Below are positions 1 to 8,795 of a stretch of DNA of 64,000 bases, piece by piece. Made by a program: the position numbers and the translations under genes. Source of the stretch: Lacimicrobium sp. SS2-24 (GTDB lineage: Bacteria; Pseudomonadota; Gammaproteobacteria; Enterobacterales; Alteromonadaceae); NCBI RefSeq assembly GCF_002201535.1, contig NZ_NIWW01000009.1, forward strand, positions 1 to 64,000. Direction: 5' to 3'. The notes under the pieces are model-generated. The model did no database searches. It was given only the letters and a program-made list of their open reading frames with translations, and had not been told where the DNA came from. Positions within the stretch are counted from its first letter, which is position 1. Every line of letters starts with the position of its first letter.

Positions 1-184
1 AATCCAGTGACCTTGCATACCATAAACACAAAGGCACTGGATGCCCGACTACAACATTCGGGCATGACCCCATTGGCAATCCGTCATTCCCGCGAAGGCG
101 GGAATCCAGTGACCTTGCATGCTATAAACACAAAGGCACTGGATGCCCGACTACAACATTCGGGCATGACTCCATTGGCAATCC
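1..184. repeat. 102-bp tandem repeat with palindromes
   Basis: Nearly two copies of a 102-bp unit (1-102 and 103-184), differing at only a few bases. Each copy has an 8-bp perfect palindrome, ATGCCCGA / TCGGGCAT (41-48 with 58-65, and 143-150 with 160-167). Between the copies lies ATTCCC-N8-GGGAAT (86-105), which fits the dRS3-type repeat known from Neisseria and also seen elsewhere. It is intergenic, just past the 3' end of acnD, and may continue left of the window. It is a REP-like element, not a gene. Confidence 0.85.
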
Positions 185-187
185 TTT

Positions 188-2776
188 CTAACTGCTCTGC
201 AAAAAATCCTTGGCAAAGCGCTGCAATACGCCGCCTGCCTGATACACAGACAGCTCCTCAGCGGTATCCAGACGACACTTCACCTGAACCTCGTCGGTAC
301 TGCCATCTGAGCGGTGCACCATCAATGTCAGGGTCGCGCCCGGAGACGGTTCACCTTTGACATCGAAGGTTTCACTGCCATCAATGTTAAGGGTTTTACG
401 GGTCTGTCCGGCGGTAAACTCCAGCGGTAACACGCCCATGCCAATCAGGTTGGTGCGGTGAATACGCTCAAAACCTTCGGCCACAATCACTTCAACACCC
501 GCAAGACGCACGCCTTTGGCGGCCCAGTCTCTTGAGGAGCCCTGACCATAATCGGCACCGGCTATGATGATCAGCGGCTGTTTTCGTTGCATGTAGGTTT
601 CTATGGCATCCCACATACGCATGACGTTGCCTTCAGGTTCCAGCCTGGTCAGCGAGCCCTGCACCACCTCACCGTTTTCATCGGTGACCATTTCATTGAA
701 CAGTTTTGGGTTTGCCAGCGTCGCCCGCTGTGCGGTCAGATGGTCGCCTCTGTGGGTGGCATAGGAATTAAAATCTTCTTCCGGCACGCCCATTTTTGCC
801 AGGTATTCACCGGCCGCGCTGTCCGCCATAATGGCATTAGAGGGCGACAGGTGATCGGTGGTGATATTGTCCCCCAGCACTGCCAGTGCCCGCATCCCCT
901 GCATGGCAGACTGTCCGGAGAAGGCGCCTTCCCAGTAAGGCGGGCGGCGAATATAAGTGCTTTTTTCGCGCCAGGCGTACAGAGGGTCATTGTCCTCACC
1001 GTAGTCGACACTGAGGTCAAACATGGGGTCATAGACCTGACGATACTGCTCAGGCTTGACCGCCTTTTTCACAATGGTGTCGATTTCTTCATCACTGGGC
1101 CAGATATCTTTGAGTGTCACCGGATTACCCTGATCGTCATACCCAAGTGGATCTTTTTCGATATCAAAACGGATACTGCCCGCAATGGCGTAAGCCACTA
1201 CCAGCGGCGGCGACGCCAAAAAGGCATTTTTCGCATAAGGATGAATACGGCCATCGAAATTACGGTTACCGGAAAGTACCGCCACCGAATACAGATCCCG
1301 CTCAACAATCTCCTGCTGAATCGCCGGATCCAGTGCGCCGCTCATGCCGTTACAGGTGGTGCAGGCATAGGCCACAACACCAAAGCCCAATGACTCCAGT
1401 TCTGACAGTAAACCGGCTTCTTCGAGGTACATTTTGACCGTTTTAGAGCCCGGCGCCATGGAGCTTTTCACCCAGGGTTTGCGGATCAGACCCAGCTTGT
1501 TGGCGTTGCGGGCAATCAACCCCGCAGCAATCATATTGCGCGGATTGCTGGTGTTGGTGCAACTGGTGATCGCCGCGATAATCACCGCGCCATCGGGCAT
1601 CTTGCCGTCTTCGTTTTGGTAGTTACCGGTAAATCCTCTTTTCGCCAGTTCCGATGAAGGCAACAAGGCATGGGGGTTAGAGGGGCCGGCGAGGCTACGA
1701 CGCACCGATGACAGGTCAAAGCGCAGAACTTTTTCGTATTCTGCCGTGGTCAGGCTGTCCGCCCACAATCCGGTATGACGGGCAAAGGTTTCAACCAGCT
1801 CCACCTGTTTGTCTTCACGCCCGGTCAGCGTCAGGTAGTCGGTGGTTTGTTTGTCGATATAAAACATCGCCGCGGTTGCCCCGTATTCCGGGGTCATATT
1901 CGAGATGGTGGCCCGATCGCCTACTGAGAGGCTGTTTGCACCTTCGCCGAAAAACTCCAGATAAGCCCCCACCACACGTTGCTTGCGCAAAAACTCGGTC
2001 AGTGCCAACACCATATCGGTACTGGTCACGCCCGGCTGCAGTTTACCGGTCAGTTCCACGCCGATGATATCCGGCAGGCGCATGTAAGAGGCACGCCCCA
2101 GCATCACGCTCTCGGCTTCCAGACCGCCGACACCCACAGAGATAACCCCCAGGGCATCCACCATCGGCGTGTGGCTGTCTGTACCCACACAGGTGTCCAC
2201 AAAGGCCACGTTGTCTTTCACCTGCACCACGGGCGACATCTTCTCCAGGTTAATCTGATGCATGATGCCGTTCCCCGGGGGGATCACATCCACATTCTTA
2301 AAGGCGGTTTTGGTCCAGTTGATAAAATGAAAACGATCTTCGTTGCGACGCTCTTCAATGGCCCGGTTTTTCTCAAAGGCATCGGCTTCAAAACCAGCAT
2401 GCTCAACTGCCAGACTGTGATCCACGATCAGCTGAGTGGGTACCACTGGATTGACTTTAGCCGGATCGCCACCCTGCTCGGCGATAGCATCGCGCAGGCC
2501 CGCCAGATCCACCAGCGCGGTTTGCCCGAGAATGTCGTGGCACACTACCCGCGCCGGATACCAAGGAAAGTCCAGATCCCGCTTGCGGTAAATCAGTTGC
2601 TTGAGCGCATCGGTGAGCGCATCGGGCTGACAACGGCGCACCAGATTTTCTGCCAATACCCGGGAGGTATAGGGCAGTTTGGCATAGGCGCCGGGTTCAA
2701 TGTCATCGACCGCCGCCTGCGTATCAAAGTACTCCAGATTGGTGCCGGGTAAAGATTTACGGTATTGGGTATTCAT
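188..2776 (-). CDS. acnD: Fe/S-dependent 2-methylcitrate dehydratase AcnD
   Basis: Aconitase-family enzyme of the methylcitrate cycle that dehydrates 2-methylcitrate during propionyl-CoA breakdown in the cytoplasm. The product is 862 residues, the normal AcnD length. The three cysteines that hold the 4Fe-4S cluster are visible at 406 (TSCTNTSNP) and 472/475 (ACTTCNG). The C-terminal swivel domain has the GSSRDW motif. The N-terminus (MNTQYRKSLPGTNLEYFDT) is typical of AcnD rather than AcnA. It is the last visible gene of the GntR-prpB-prpC-acnD run. The PrpF isomerase that usually follows AcnD would lie outside the window. The 111-bp gap to prpC holds a terminator-like hairpin. Confidence 0.96.
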   Translation of the reverse strand: MNTQYRKSLPGTNLEYFDTQAAVDDIEPGAYAKLPYTSRVLAENLVRRCQPDALTDALKQLIYRKRDLDFPWYPARVVCHDILGQTALVDLAGLRDAIAEQGGDPAKVNPVVPTQLIVDHSLAVEHAGFEADAFEKNRAIEERRNEDRFHFINWTKTAFKNVDVIPPGNGIMHQINLEKMSPVVQVKDNVAFVDTCVGTDSHTPMVDALGVISVGVGGLEAESVMLGRASYMRLPDIIGVELTGKLQPGVTSTDMVLALTEFLRKQRVVGAYLEFFGEGANSLSVGDRATISNMTPEYGATAAMFYIDKQTTDYLTLTGREDKQVELVETFARHTGLWADSLTTAEYEKVLRFDLSSVRRSLAGPSNPHALLPSSELAKRGFTGNYQNEDGKMPDGAVIIAAITSCTNTSNPRNMIAAGLIARNANKLGLIRKPWVKSSMAPGSKTVKMYLEEAGLLSELESLGFGVVAYACTTCNGMSGALDPAIQQEIVERDLYSVAVLSGNRNFDGRIHPYAKNAFLASPPLVVAYAIAGSIRFDIEKDPLGYDDQGNPVTLKDIWPSDEEIDTIVKKAVKPEQYRQVYDPMFDLSVDYGEDNDPLYAWREKSTYIRRPPYWEGAFSGQSAMQGMRALAVLGDNITTDHLSPSNAIMADSAAGEYLAKMGVPEEDFNSYATHRGDHLTAQRATLANPKLFNEMVTDENGEVVQGSLTRLEPEGNVMRMWDAIETYMQRKQPLIIIAGADYGQGSSRDWAAKGVRLAGVEVIVAEGFERIHRTNLIGMGVLPLEFTAGQTRKTLNIDGSETFDVKGEPSPGATLTLMVHRSDGSTDEVQVKCRLDTAEELSVYQAGGVLQRFAKDFLQSS

Positions 2777-2844
2777 GCTTCCCCCTGATTGTGCAGGTCT
2801 TGAACAGTCTCCATTGATGGTACTGCTGACCGGAAAAGGAAAAA

Positions 2845-2868
2845 GCAGTGCGACCTAAGACGCACTGC
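2845..2868 (-). terminator. Hairpin with U-rich tail between prpC and acnD
   Basis: Perfect 8-bp stem (GCAGTGCG / CGCACTGC) with an 8-base loop. Read on the minus strand it is followed by TTTTTCCTTTT. It sits between the prpC stop and the acnD start, so it may act as a partial terminator that lowers acnD expression. No second promoter for acnD is obvious. Confidence 0.55.
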
Positions 2869-2887
2869 GCTGGTGTCAATATGCCGC

Positions 2888-4012
2888 TTAGCTACGCTTT
2901 GCCATGGGCGGCACACTACGGGGCGCTTCACCGTTGTAGTCCGCCGACGGGCGAATAATACGATTGTCGGCACGCTGTTCCATCACGTGGGCGGCCCAGC
3001 CGGTAAGCCGTGACATCACAAAAATTGGCGTGAACAGCTTGGTGGGAATGCCCATAAAGTGATACGCCGAGGCGTGGAAGAAATCGGCATTACAGAATAA
3101 TTTCTTCTCCCGCCACATTACCTCTTCACAACGTTCAGAAACCGGATACAGCACGGTGTCACCCACATCTTCGGCCAGCTTCTTCGACCAGGTTTTGATC
3201 ACTTCATTGCGTGGATCAGAATCAGAGTAAATGGCATGACCAAAGCCCATGATCTTCTCTTTACGGGCCAGTTTGCCCATCATCTCTTCTTCAGCATGCT
3301 CAGGTGAGGTGAAGCCTTCGATCATGTCCATGGCGGCCTCATTGGCACCACCATGCAGTGGCCCGCGCAGTGATCCTATGGCACCGGTAATGCACGAATG
3401 CATGTCCGACAAGGTAGAGGCGCAGACTCTGGCAGTAAAGGTAGAGGCATTAAACTCATGCTCAGCGTAGAGGATCAGCGACACATGCATTACCTGCTCG
3501 TGCAGACTGTTGGACTTTTTGCCGTGCAACAGATGCAGGAAATGGGCGCCGATTGAGTCATCGTCGGTCTCCACATCAATACGAACACCGTCATGAGAGA
3601 AGCGGTACCAATAGCAAATAATGCTGGGGAAACACGCCAACATACGATCGGTCGCCTGTTGCTGCTGTTCAAAACTTTGCTCGGTTTCCAGATTTCCCAG
3701 CATGGAACAACCGGTGCGCAATACATCCATCGGATGGGCATCGGCAGGAATGCGTTCCAGCACCTCTTTAAGCGCATCGGGTAAACCACGCAGACTGCGC
3801 AGTTTTGCTTTGTATTCGGTTAATTCTGTCTGGTTGGGCAGCTTGCCTTTGAGGATCAGATAAGCCACTTCCTCAAACTGGCACTGTTCTGCCAACTCTT
3901 TAATATCATAACCCCGATAGGTCAGTCCGGAACCCGACTTACCCACAGTAGAAAGGGCTGTTTTACCCGCTACCTGGCCGCGCAATCCGGCCCCGCTCAG
4001 TACTTTTGCCAT
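2888..4012 (-). CDS. prpC: 2-methylcitrate synthase
   Basis: Condenses propionyl-CoA with oxaloacetate to 2-methylcitrate, the first step of the methylcitrate cycle. The 374-residue product is the short citrate-synthase-like form typical of PrpC. The catalytic triad is visible as His220 (GPLHGG), His259 (GFGH) and Asp310 (NADFFHAS). The C-terminal arginine region VMEQRADNRIIRP is also present. It lies between prpB and acnD on the same strand. The start is supported by the GAG-containing stretch just upstream. Citrate synthase itself is an alternative, but the length and neighbours favour PrpC. Confidence 0.96.
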   Translation of the reverse strand: MAKVLSGAGLRGQVAGKTALSTVGKSGSGLTYRGYDIKELAEQCQFEEVAYLILKGKLPNQTELTEYKAKLRSLRGLPDALKEVLERIPADAHPMDVLRTGCSMLGNLETEQSFEQQQQATDRMLACFPSIICYWYRFSHDGVRIDVETDDDSIGAHFLHLLHGKKSNSLHEQVMHVSLILYAEHEFNASTFTARVCASTLSDMHSCITGAIGSLRGPLHGGANEAAMDMIEGFTSPEHAEEEMMGKLARKEKIMGFGHAIYSDSDPRNEVIKTWSKKLAEDVGDTVLYPVSERCEEVMWREKKLFCNADFFHASAYHFMGIPTKLFTPIFVMSRLTGWAAHVMEQRADNRIIRPSADYNGEAPRSVPPMAKRS

Positions 4013-4092
4013 ATCATGTTCTCCTGAAATTGTGCTGTTGTTAAATCTGTTGATTCACCACAACGAGCATCTAAACTATTTTTTGCGCAAAA

Positions 4093-4268
4093 GGCTCTGG
4101 ATTGCCGCCTACAACAGGCGGCAATGACCTTTATGTCGTGCCCGAATGTTGTTGTCGGGGAGCCAGCGCCCTGCTGTTCGTTTTACTAACCACACAAACA
4201 CAAAGCGCACACAAAAGAGAAGACCAATCCCCAATCACCCGGTGCGCTTGCCGCCTCTGCGGTAAATA
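4093..4268. repeat. Palindromic intergenic repeats between prpB and prpC
   Basis: A 10-bp perfect palindrome (ATTGCCGCCT, loop ACAAC, AGGCGGCAAT; 4101-4125) follows GGCTCTGG, much like the repeat at 31-66. A second CCCGA...TCGGG arm pair lies near 4140-4160 and ends in AGCCAGCGCCC. The following 4187-4268 resembles the inverted-repeat element at 21585-21718, with an ACCACA... left end and a CTCTGCGGTAAAT right end. The 266-bp gap holds no credible gene. Confidence 0.7.
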
Positions 4269-4278
4269 CTGTTTGTGC

Positions 4279-5163
4279 TTACTCTTTCTCTTTGCCTTTT
4301 TGGGCAAACAGTTGATCCAGTTTTTGTTCGTACTGGTGATAATCCAGATAATCGTAAAGTTCCATGCGCGTTTGCATGCTGTCTACCACCGACTTCTGAT
4401 CGCCCTGCTCAAGAATAGACTGATACACATTTTCGGCGGCCTTGTTCATGGCCCGGAATGCACTTAAGGGATACAGCACCATGTCGGCGCCCCACTCACC
4501 CAGTTGTGCCTTATTCCACAGTTCTGTTTTACCAAACTCAGTAATATTGGCCAGAATGGGTACATCCAGCGCCTCAGCGAAGGCTCGGTAATGATCTTCG
4601 GTCTGAATTGCTTCGGCAAAAATGCCATCGGCACCGGCTTCAACATAGGCTTTGGCACGGGCTATGGCCGCGTCTAACCCTTCCTGAGCAAAGGCATCGG
4701 TACGGGCCATAATGAAAAAGTCCGGATCGGTGCGGGCATCCACAGCCGCCTTGATGCGGTCGACCATTTCTGCGGTGGAAACAATTTCTTTATTCGGGCG
4801 GTGACCACAGCGCTTCTGCGCGACCTGATCTTCCATATGTACCGCCGCGGCGCCGGCCTTTTCCATGTCACGAATGGTTTTGGCAATGTTAAAGGCGCCG
4901 CCCCAGCCGGTATCAATGTCTACCAATAAGGGTAGATCACAGGCCGAGGTGATGCGCTGTACATCCACCAGAACATCATTAAGAGAGGTCATGCCCAGAT
5001 CCGGCAGGCCATAGGAGGCATTTGCCACACCACCACCGGAGAGATAAATGGCCTGATGACCAATCTTTTTCGCCATGATGGCCGCATAGGCATTGATGGT
5101 TCCGACGATTTGCAGAGGCTGGTTATCGGCCAGCGCCTGACGAAATTTCTTACCTGCACTCAT
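4279..5163 (-). CDS. prpB: 2-methylisocitrate lyase
   Basis: Cleaves 2-methylisocitrate to pyruvate and succinate, the last step of the methylcitrate cycle. The 294-residue product has the isocitrate-lyase/PEP-mutase family metal-binding segment VDIDTGWGG (Asp82 and Asp84). The active-site loop [10 protein letters not shown] carries the catalytic Cys119. The short length separates it from isocitrate lyase AceA. It is the first enzyme gene after the GntR regulator, with a 135-bp gap between them. Confidence 0.97.
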   Translation of the reverse strand: MSAGKKFRQALADNQPLQIVGTINAYAAIMAKKIGHQAIYLSGGGVANASYGLPDLGMTSLNDVLVDVQRITSACDLPLLVDIDTGWGGAFNIAKTIRDMEKAGAAAVHMEDQVAQKRCGHRPNKEIVSTAEMVDRIKAAVDARTDPDFFIMARTDAFAQEGLDAAIARAKAYVEAGADGIFAEAIQTEDHYRAFAEALDVPILANITEFGKTELWNKAQLGEWGADMVLYPLSAFRAMNKAAENVYQSILEQGDQKSVVDSMQTRMELYDYLDYHQYEQKLDQLFAQKGKEKE

Positions 5164-5298
5164 AGTCTTTCCTCTGTTTGCAAATTACATTCAATCCATG
5201 CCAGTCATCCTCTGGCTGCGCCCTGTTGCTGCTAAAACGCCTGCACTCCCGGATTTACCAAGTCGCGATTATTACAGCCGCACCTGTTCTGATGGGTG

Positions 5299-5964
5299 TC
5301 AGCCGGCGCCCAGTTTGGTGGCAATATTATTTTTGGAATACAGAATATGGCGGCGCATCAGCATCTCTGCCAGCTCTTCATCACGATGTGAAATGGCCTG
5401 CACAATATGCCGGTGCTCATCAAAGGCCGTGGTAACCCGGGGCCCCGCCATACCTAACTGTACGCGGTACATTCGTACCAGATGATAGATGCCGTTAAGC
5501 AACATGGAGATCAGGTGCTGGTTCTTGCTACCGATGATGATGCGATAGTGGAAGTCCACATCACCGGCTTCCTGATAGTAAGACTGGCCCTGTTTCACTT
5601 CCTGAAAGTGACTGCTGAGCAGCTCATTCAGTGCTGCAATCTCGTCATCGGTCATATTTTTAGCCGCCAGCCGCGCCGCCATGCCCTCCAGCGATTCACG
5701 CACCTGATACAGCTGTACCAGGCCCTGGGGTGTCAGCGATACCACACGGGCACCAATGTTGGCTTTACGCTCCACCAGATTGCAGCTTTCCAGACGGTTA
5801 ATGGCCTCGCGGACCACCGCCCGGCTAACCTGATACTTTGTCGACAATTCGGTTTCGCTGAGCTTTGAGCCAGCCGGAATCTGCCCTTCAACAATATCAG
5901 TGCGCAGGCGATAAAAGGTTTTATCTGCCGACGTCACCGCCTGTTCGCTGAACATATCCAACAA
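5299..5964 (-). CDS. GntR-family (FadR/FCD type) regulator of the propionate operon
   Basis: A 221-residue transcription factor. The N-terminal winged helix (about residues 10-75, with SKLSETELSTKYQVSRAVVREAINRLE) is followed by an all-helical FCD-type ligand domain. It is the first gene of the minus-strand prpB-prpC-acnD run, so it very probably regulates methylcitrate-cycle genes. Many Alteromonadales and pseudomonads use a GntR regulator here instead of the sigma54-type PrpR. Two near-identical palindromes in its upstream region are good operator candidates, implying autoregulation. The ligand is unknown; methylcitrate or another cycle intermediate is plausible. Confidence 0.9.
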   Translation of the reverse strand: MLDMFSEQAVTSADKTFYRLRTDIVEGQIPAGSKLSETELSTKYQVSRAVVREAINRLESCNLVERKANIGARVVSLTPQGLVQLYQVRESLEGMAARLAAKNMTDDEIAALNELLSSHFQEVKQGQSYYQEAGDVDFHYRIIIGSKNQHLISMLLNGIYHLVRMYRVQLGMAGPRVTTAFDEHRHIVQAISHRDEELAEMLMRRHILYSKNNIATKLGAG

Positions 5965-5991
5965 AAGTGCATCACCTGGTTACCACAAAAG

Positions 5992-5999
5992 TGTCGACA
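5992..5999. promoter_or_regulatory. Operator candidate 1 (TGTCGACA)
   Basis: Palindromic TGTCGACAA core about 30 bp upstream of the GntR start. It is repeated as TTGTCGACAA at 6043-6052, with centres 52 bp apart (about five helical turns). Symmetric GT-AC sites are typical of FadR-subfamily regulators. The link to this regulator is inferred. Confidence 0.6.
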
Positions 6000-6042
6000 A
6001 TATAGTGGCAATATCGCGATTCGTCAAATTAAAACCACCACA

Positions 6043-6052
6043 TTGTCGACAA
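6043..6052. promoter_or_regulatory. Operator candidate 2 (TTGTCGACAA)
   Basis: Perfect 10-bp palindrome in the divergent region between the GntR gene and selO, matching the core at 5992. The pair could let a dimer-of-dimers repress the prp operon. Confidence 0.6.
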
Positions 6053-6166
6053 AAGGACCATTCTGCTGCGATTGCACCTGGCTATTGCTGTGCTTGCTAA
6101 ACTGAATTAGGCTGCCAGGAACAGAGGTCCTGGTGACGTCGCCAACAAACCCAAAACGGAGATCCC

Positions 6167-7663
6167 ATGTCTGACATCACGCTGCCACTGCAATATAGCT
6201 ACATCGAAGCCCTGCCAGAGGGGTGCATCGAATGGCAGCCGGATGCGATTACCACACCCGAACTGGTATACCTGAACCGGCCACTGGCAAAGCAACTGGG
6301 GCTGGAACTGGCGTCGGTTGATGACAACACCCTGGCCCCCTTTTTTGCCGGCAACGGATTACCTGAGACCATCAAACCCTTTGCGCAGGCCTACACCGGC
6401 CATCAGTTTGGTCATCTGGCGCCCATGTTAGGGGATGGCCGCGCGGTGATTCTGGGGGAGTGGTTAGACAGTAACGAAAACCGCTGGGATATCGCCTTAA
6501 AGGGCTCGGGGCGCACGCCCTTTTCCCGCGGTGGTGATGGCAAAGCCGCCCTTGGCCCCATGCTGCGCGAAGTACTGCTCAGCGAAGCCCTTTACCATCT
6601 TGGCATTGCCACCACCCGCAGTCTGGCCGTAGTCGCAACCAACGAGCCAGTGCAACGCCAGCAGCTTCTGCCCGGGGCTATCTTAACCCGTTTAGCAGCC
6701 AGTCATATCCGCATTGGCACCTTTGAGTATTTCGCCACCCGCAACGATGTGACAAACCTCAAAGCACTGGCCGATTACACCCTCAATCGCCATTATCCGG
6801 AGTTAGCGCAACAGCAGAGTCCTTATCTGGCGATGCTGGAGGCGGTCATGCAGAAGCAGGCCAGACTGGTTGCCAGCTGGATCAACTGTGGTTTTATTCA
6901 CGGCGTGATGAATACCGACAATATCCTGCTTAGTGGCGAAACCGTTGACTTTGGTCCCTGTGCCTTTATAGAACAATATAAGCCCGGCGCCGTGTTCAGT
7001 TCCATTGACCAGCATGGCCGCTATGCCTATGCCAACCAACCCAAAATCATGCACTGGAATCTGGCCCGTTTTGCCGAAACCCTGTTGCCACTGCTTGATG
7101 GTGAGGACAGTCAGAAGGTTGAGGTACTGACCGACACCATTAACCGCTTCCCGGATAGGTATCGTCAGCAACTCATATCTGGCCAGCGTCAGAAACTGGG
7201 TTTATTTTTCAGCGAAGAAGACGGCGATACCGAACTGGTCTCACAGTGGCTTGATTTGCTACATCAGAACAAAATGGATTTTACCCAGGCCTGGCGCAAC
7301 CTGAGCAGGGTGTTACGTGGCGATGACACACCACTTCTCGAGCAGGTAAAAGAGCCATCGCAGCTGACAGACTGGTTAGCACGCTGGCACCAGCGACTGG
7401 AAAGAGATGCATCGCATACATCTTCACTGACCGACTCACAGCGGGCTGAAAAAATGGAGCAGGTTAATCCTTTTATCATCGCCCGAAATCATCAGGTTGA
7501 AGCGGCGCTCACCGCTGCCAGCGATAACAACGACTACCACCTGTTTAACGACCTGCTCAGTGCGCTGCAACAACCCTTTGCAGAAAACGAAACCACCCGC
7601 CCCTTTGCCACGCCGGCACCGGAGGAATTTACTGAGCGCTATCAGACCTTTTGTGGCACCTGA
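6167..7663 (+). CDS. selO: Protein adenylyltransferase SelO (YdiU/UPF0061)
   Basis: Pseudokinase-fold enzyme that transfers AMP from ATP to protein hydroxyl groups and is linked to redox homeostasis. The 498 residues cover the whole family length. Visible features are the nucleotide-loop region GSGRTPFSRGGDGKAALGP, the segment GFIHGVMNTDNILL and the metal-binding DFG of VDFGPCAF. The C-terminus ends FCGT, keeping a cysteine near the end where some homologues have selenocysteine. It is transcribed away from the GntR gene. A second degraded copy of its last 14 codons lies about 1.1 kb downstream, so the 3' end sits at a rearrangement point. Confidence 0.95.
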   Translation: MSDITLPLQYSYIEALPEGCIEWQPDAITTPELVYLNRPLAKQLGLELASVDDNTLAPFFAGNGLPETIKPFAQAYTGHQFGHLAPMLGDGRAVILGEWLDSNENRWDIALKGSGRTPFSRGGDGKAALGPMLREVLLSEALYHLGIATTRSLAVVATNEPVQRQQLLPGAILTRLAASHIRIGTFEYFATRNDVTNLKALADYTLNRHYPELAQQQSPYLAMLEAVMQKQARLVASWINCGFIHGVMNTDNILLSGETVDFGPCAFIEQYKPGAVFSSIDQHGRYAYANQPKIMHWNLARFAETLLPLLDGEDSQKVEVLTDTINRFPDRYRQQLISGQRQKLGLFFSEEDGDTELVSQWLDLLHQNKMDFTQAWRNLSRVLRGDDTPLLEQVKEPSQLTDWLARWHQRLERDASHTSSLTDSQRAEKMEQVNPFIIARNHQVEAALTAASDNNDYHLFNDLLSALQQPFAENETTRPFATPAPEEFTERYQTFCGT

Positions 7664-7756
7664 GGACGCTGCACGTCCAACTTGTTGGTAACCCTCATTG
7701 ATAAGCCGCTTCGCTCCTGCATGTCTAATTACCGCACTGAAAGCCGGTTTAATGAG

Positions 7757-8560
7757 CTAAGGCATATTCATATCAAGGCGAAACGGAGTTTCCGGCTCAA
7801 AAGCTGATGATGTCTGATACAGCAAATCGTACAAACCTGATGATTTGATAGTTTTCAAGCCCGCTTCAAACGCGGCTTTGTCTTGAGAGTCTCTGAAAGC
7901 TGCACCATACCAGGTCTTACCCGGAAACAGAGGGTGATATTGAACTTCATCACTTGTGTCGATAGAAAGCGACAATTGCTGTCGATACCATTTGAAAATG
8001 GTTTTATCCACTAAAATGACTTGGGCACGTCGCAGCCAAAACATCGCATTTTGACTTTGTTGGCTCGCCAACTCCCTGTAGTAAGAGTTAAAAGCCTGAC
8101 CTTCATGGGGTCTGAAATGTTGGTAGAATTCGTCACCGAGTACGAGATGAGCCTGCTGCCACGCGACAACCGAGTAATTCTGTAAATCCTTTATCCCCTC
8201 TAACGCAATATCATCCTTCTTCCTTGTGACCGCATAGTTCTCAAAGTAAATGAAGCGGTCAACGAAATGATTTAAGTCTGGAGTTTTGGAAACCGAAGCC
8301 ACAGCATCAATCCCAGGGATAGACTGAATTGCTGTTTGCAATCTGTTGTTGGGCATATGTAGGACGACCATCTCATAGTCCCCACCACTATTTAACGCAG
8401 CGCGAAAGAGCTCTATCTCCAACCCATCTCGACTTTTACCAATAACAAAAGGAGGCTTATCCTGACCAAAAGCCACTATCAGTTGCTTCGCCTGTAGAGG
8501 TGAAACTGCAAGCAAAAACAGAAGTAAAATCCGGCGCATAACGTTCCGTGGTGAAGTCAT
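7757..8560 (-). CDS. Periplasmic solute-binding family 3-like protein
   Basis: A 267-residue secreted protein with a signal peptide (RRILLLFLLAVSPLQA) and a body like extracellular solute-binding family 3 (PFVIGKSRDGLEIELFRAAL, later DIALEGIKDLQNYSVVAWQ). No ABC permease or ATPase gene is near, so it may be a stand-alone sensor or binding protein rather than a transporter part. The ATG at 8560 overlaps the TGA of an upstream truncated ORF as ATGA, which supports this start; an internal ATG at 8539 is the alternative. It lies between two copies of the selO 3' end, so it seems to have arrived by recombination. The ligand is unknown. Confidence 0.75.
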   Translation of the reverse strand: MTSPRNVMRRILLLFLLAVSPLQAKQLIVAFGQDKPPFVIGKSRDGLEIELFRAALNSGGDYEMVVLHMPNNRLQTAIQSIPGIDAVASVSKTPDLNHFVDRFIYFENYAVTRKKDDIALEGIKDLQNYSVVAWQQAHLVLGDEFYQHFRPHEGQAFNSYYRELASQQSQNAMFWLRRAQVILVDKTIFKWYRQQLSLSIDTSDEVQYHPLFPGKTWYGAAFRDSQDKAAFEAGLKTIKSSGLYDLLYQTSSAFEPETPFRLDMNMP

Positions 8561-8716
8561 TTAACGATAAAGTATTCAACCAAATTAGCCAGCGCGCAAA
8601 GTTTTTCTTCACCAACATTTTCTGAATTCATCCGTAAGGCTTTAAGCGTATTACTGGCTCGCGGCAACTTTCCGGATATTGCCCTCGGCTGTTGCGAAAT
8701 TTCATTTGGATCTGTA
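8557..8716 (-). pseudogene. 3' fragment of an unidentified gene coupled to the binding-protein gene
   Basis: About 52 codons, ending ...ALANLVEYFIVK, whose stop overlaps the next start as ATGA. This is the arrangement of translationally coupled operon genes. Upstream the frame runs directly into the antisense of the selO 3' remnant at 8717, so the 5' part of the gene seems to have been lost at that junction. The frame stays open to 8787, but only by reading the selO remnant backwards. I do not recognise the family. Confidence 0.5.
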
Positions 8717-8758
8717 GGAAGAATTCGCCGAGCGCTATCAAACTTTTGTGGCACCTGA
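8717..8758 (+). pseudogene. Duplicated remnant of the selO 3' end
   Basis: Aligns with the last 43 bases of selO (7621-7663) at 37 positions, with one missing base. It encodes EEFAERYQTF, against EEFTERYQTF in selO. A stop codon lies directly upstream in frame, and the deleted base changes the final residues. It marks one edge of the segment inserted or rearranged downstream of selO. Confidence 0.75.
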
Positions 8759-8795
8759 CTGAGTTCGCATTGAACGGGCCACGCCACATGTTACT

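Noticed and set aside
1-184. CRISPR-like array at the window start
   Set aside because: Two long, almost identical tandem copies with internal palindromes and no unique spacers; no cas genes anywhere.
7-360. 117-residue ORF across the tandem repeat
   Set aside because: Its first half is two translated copies of the repeat and its second half is antisense to acnD; no ribosome-binding site or family.
587-1393. 268-residue plus-strand ORF (also 1979-2752)
   Set aside because: Lies entirely opposite acnD, which is strongly supported; a shadow of high-GC third-codon bias.
8717-8787. Upstream part of a 76-residue ORF before the binding-protein gene
   Set aside because: This part is only the selO remnant read backwards; just the 8557-8716 segment was kept as a gene fragment.
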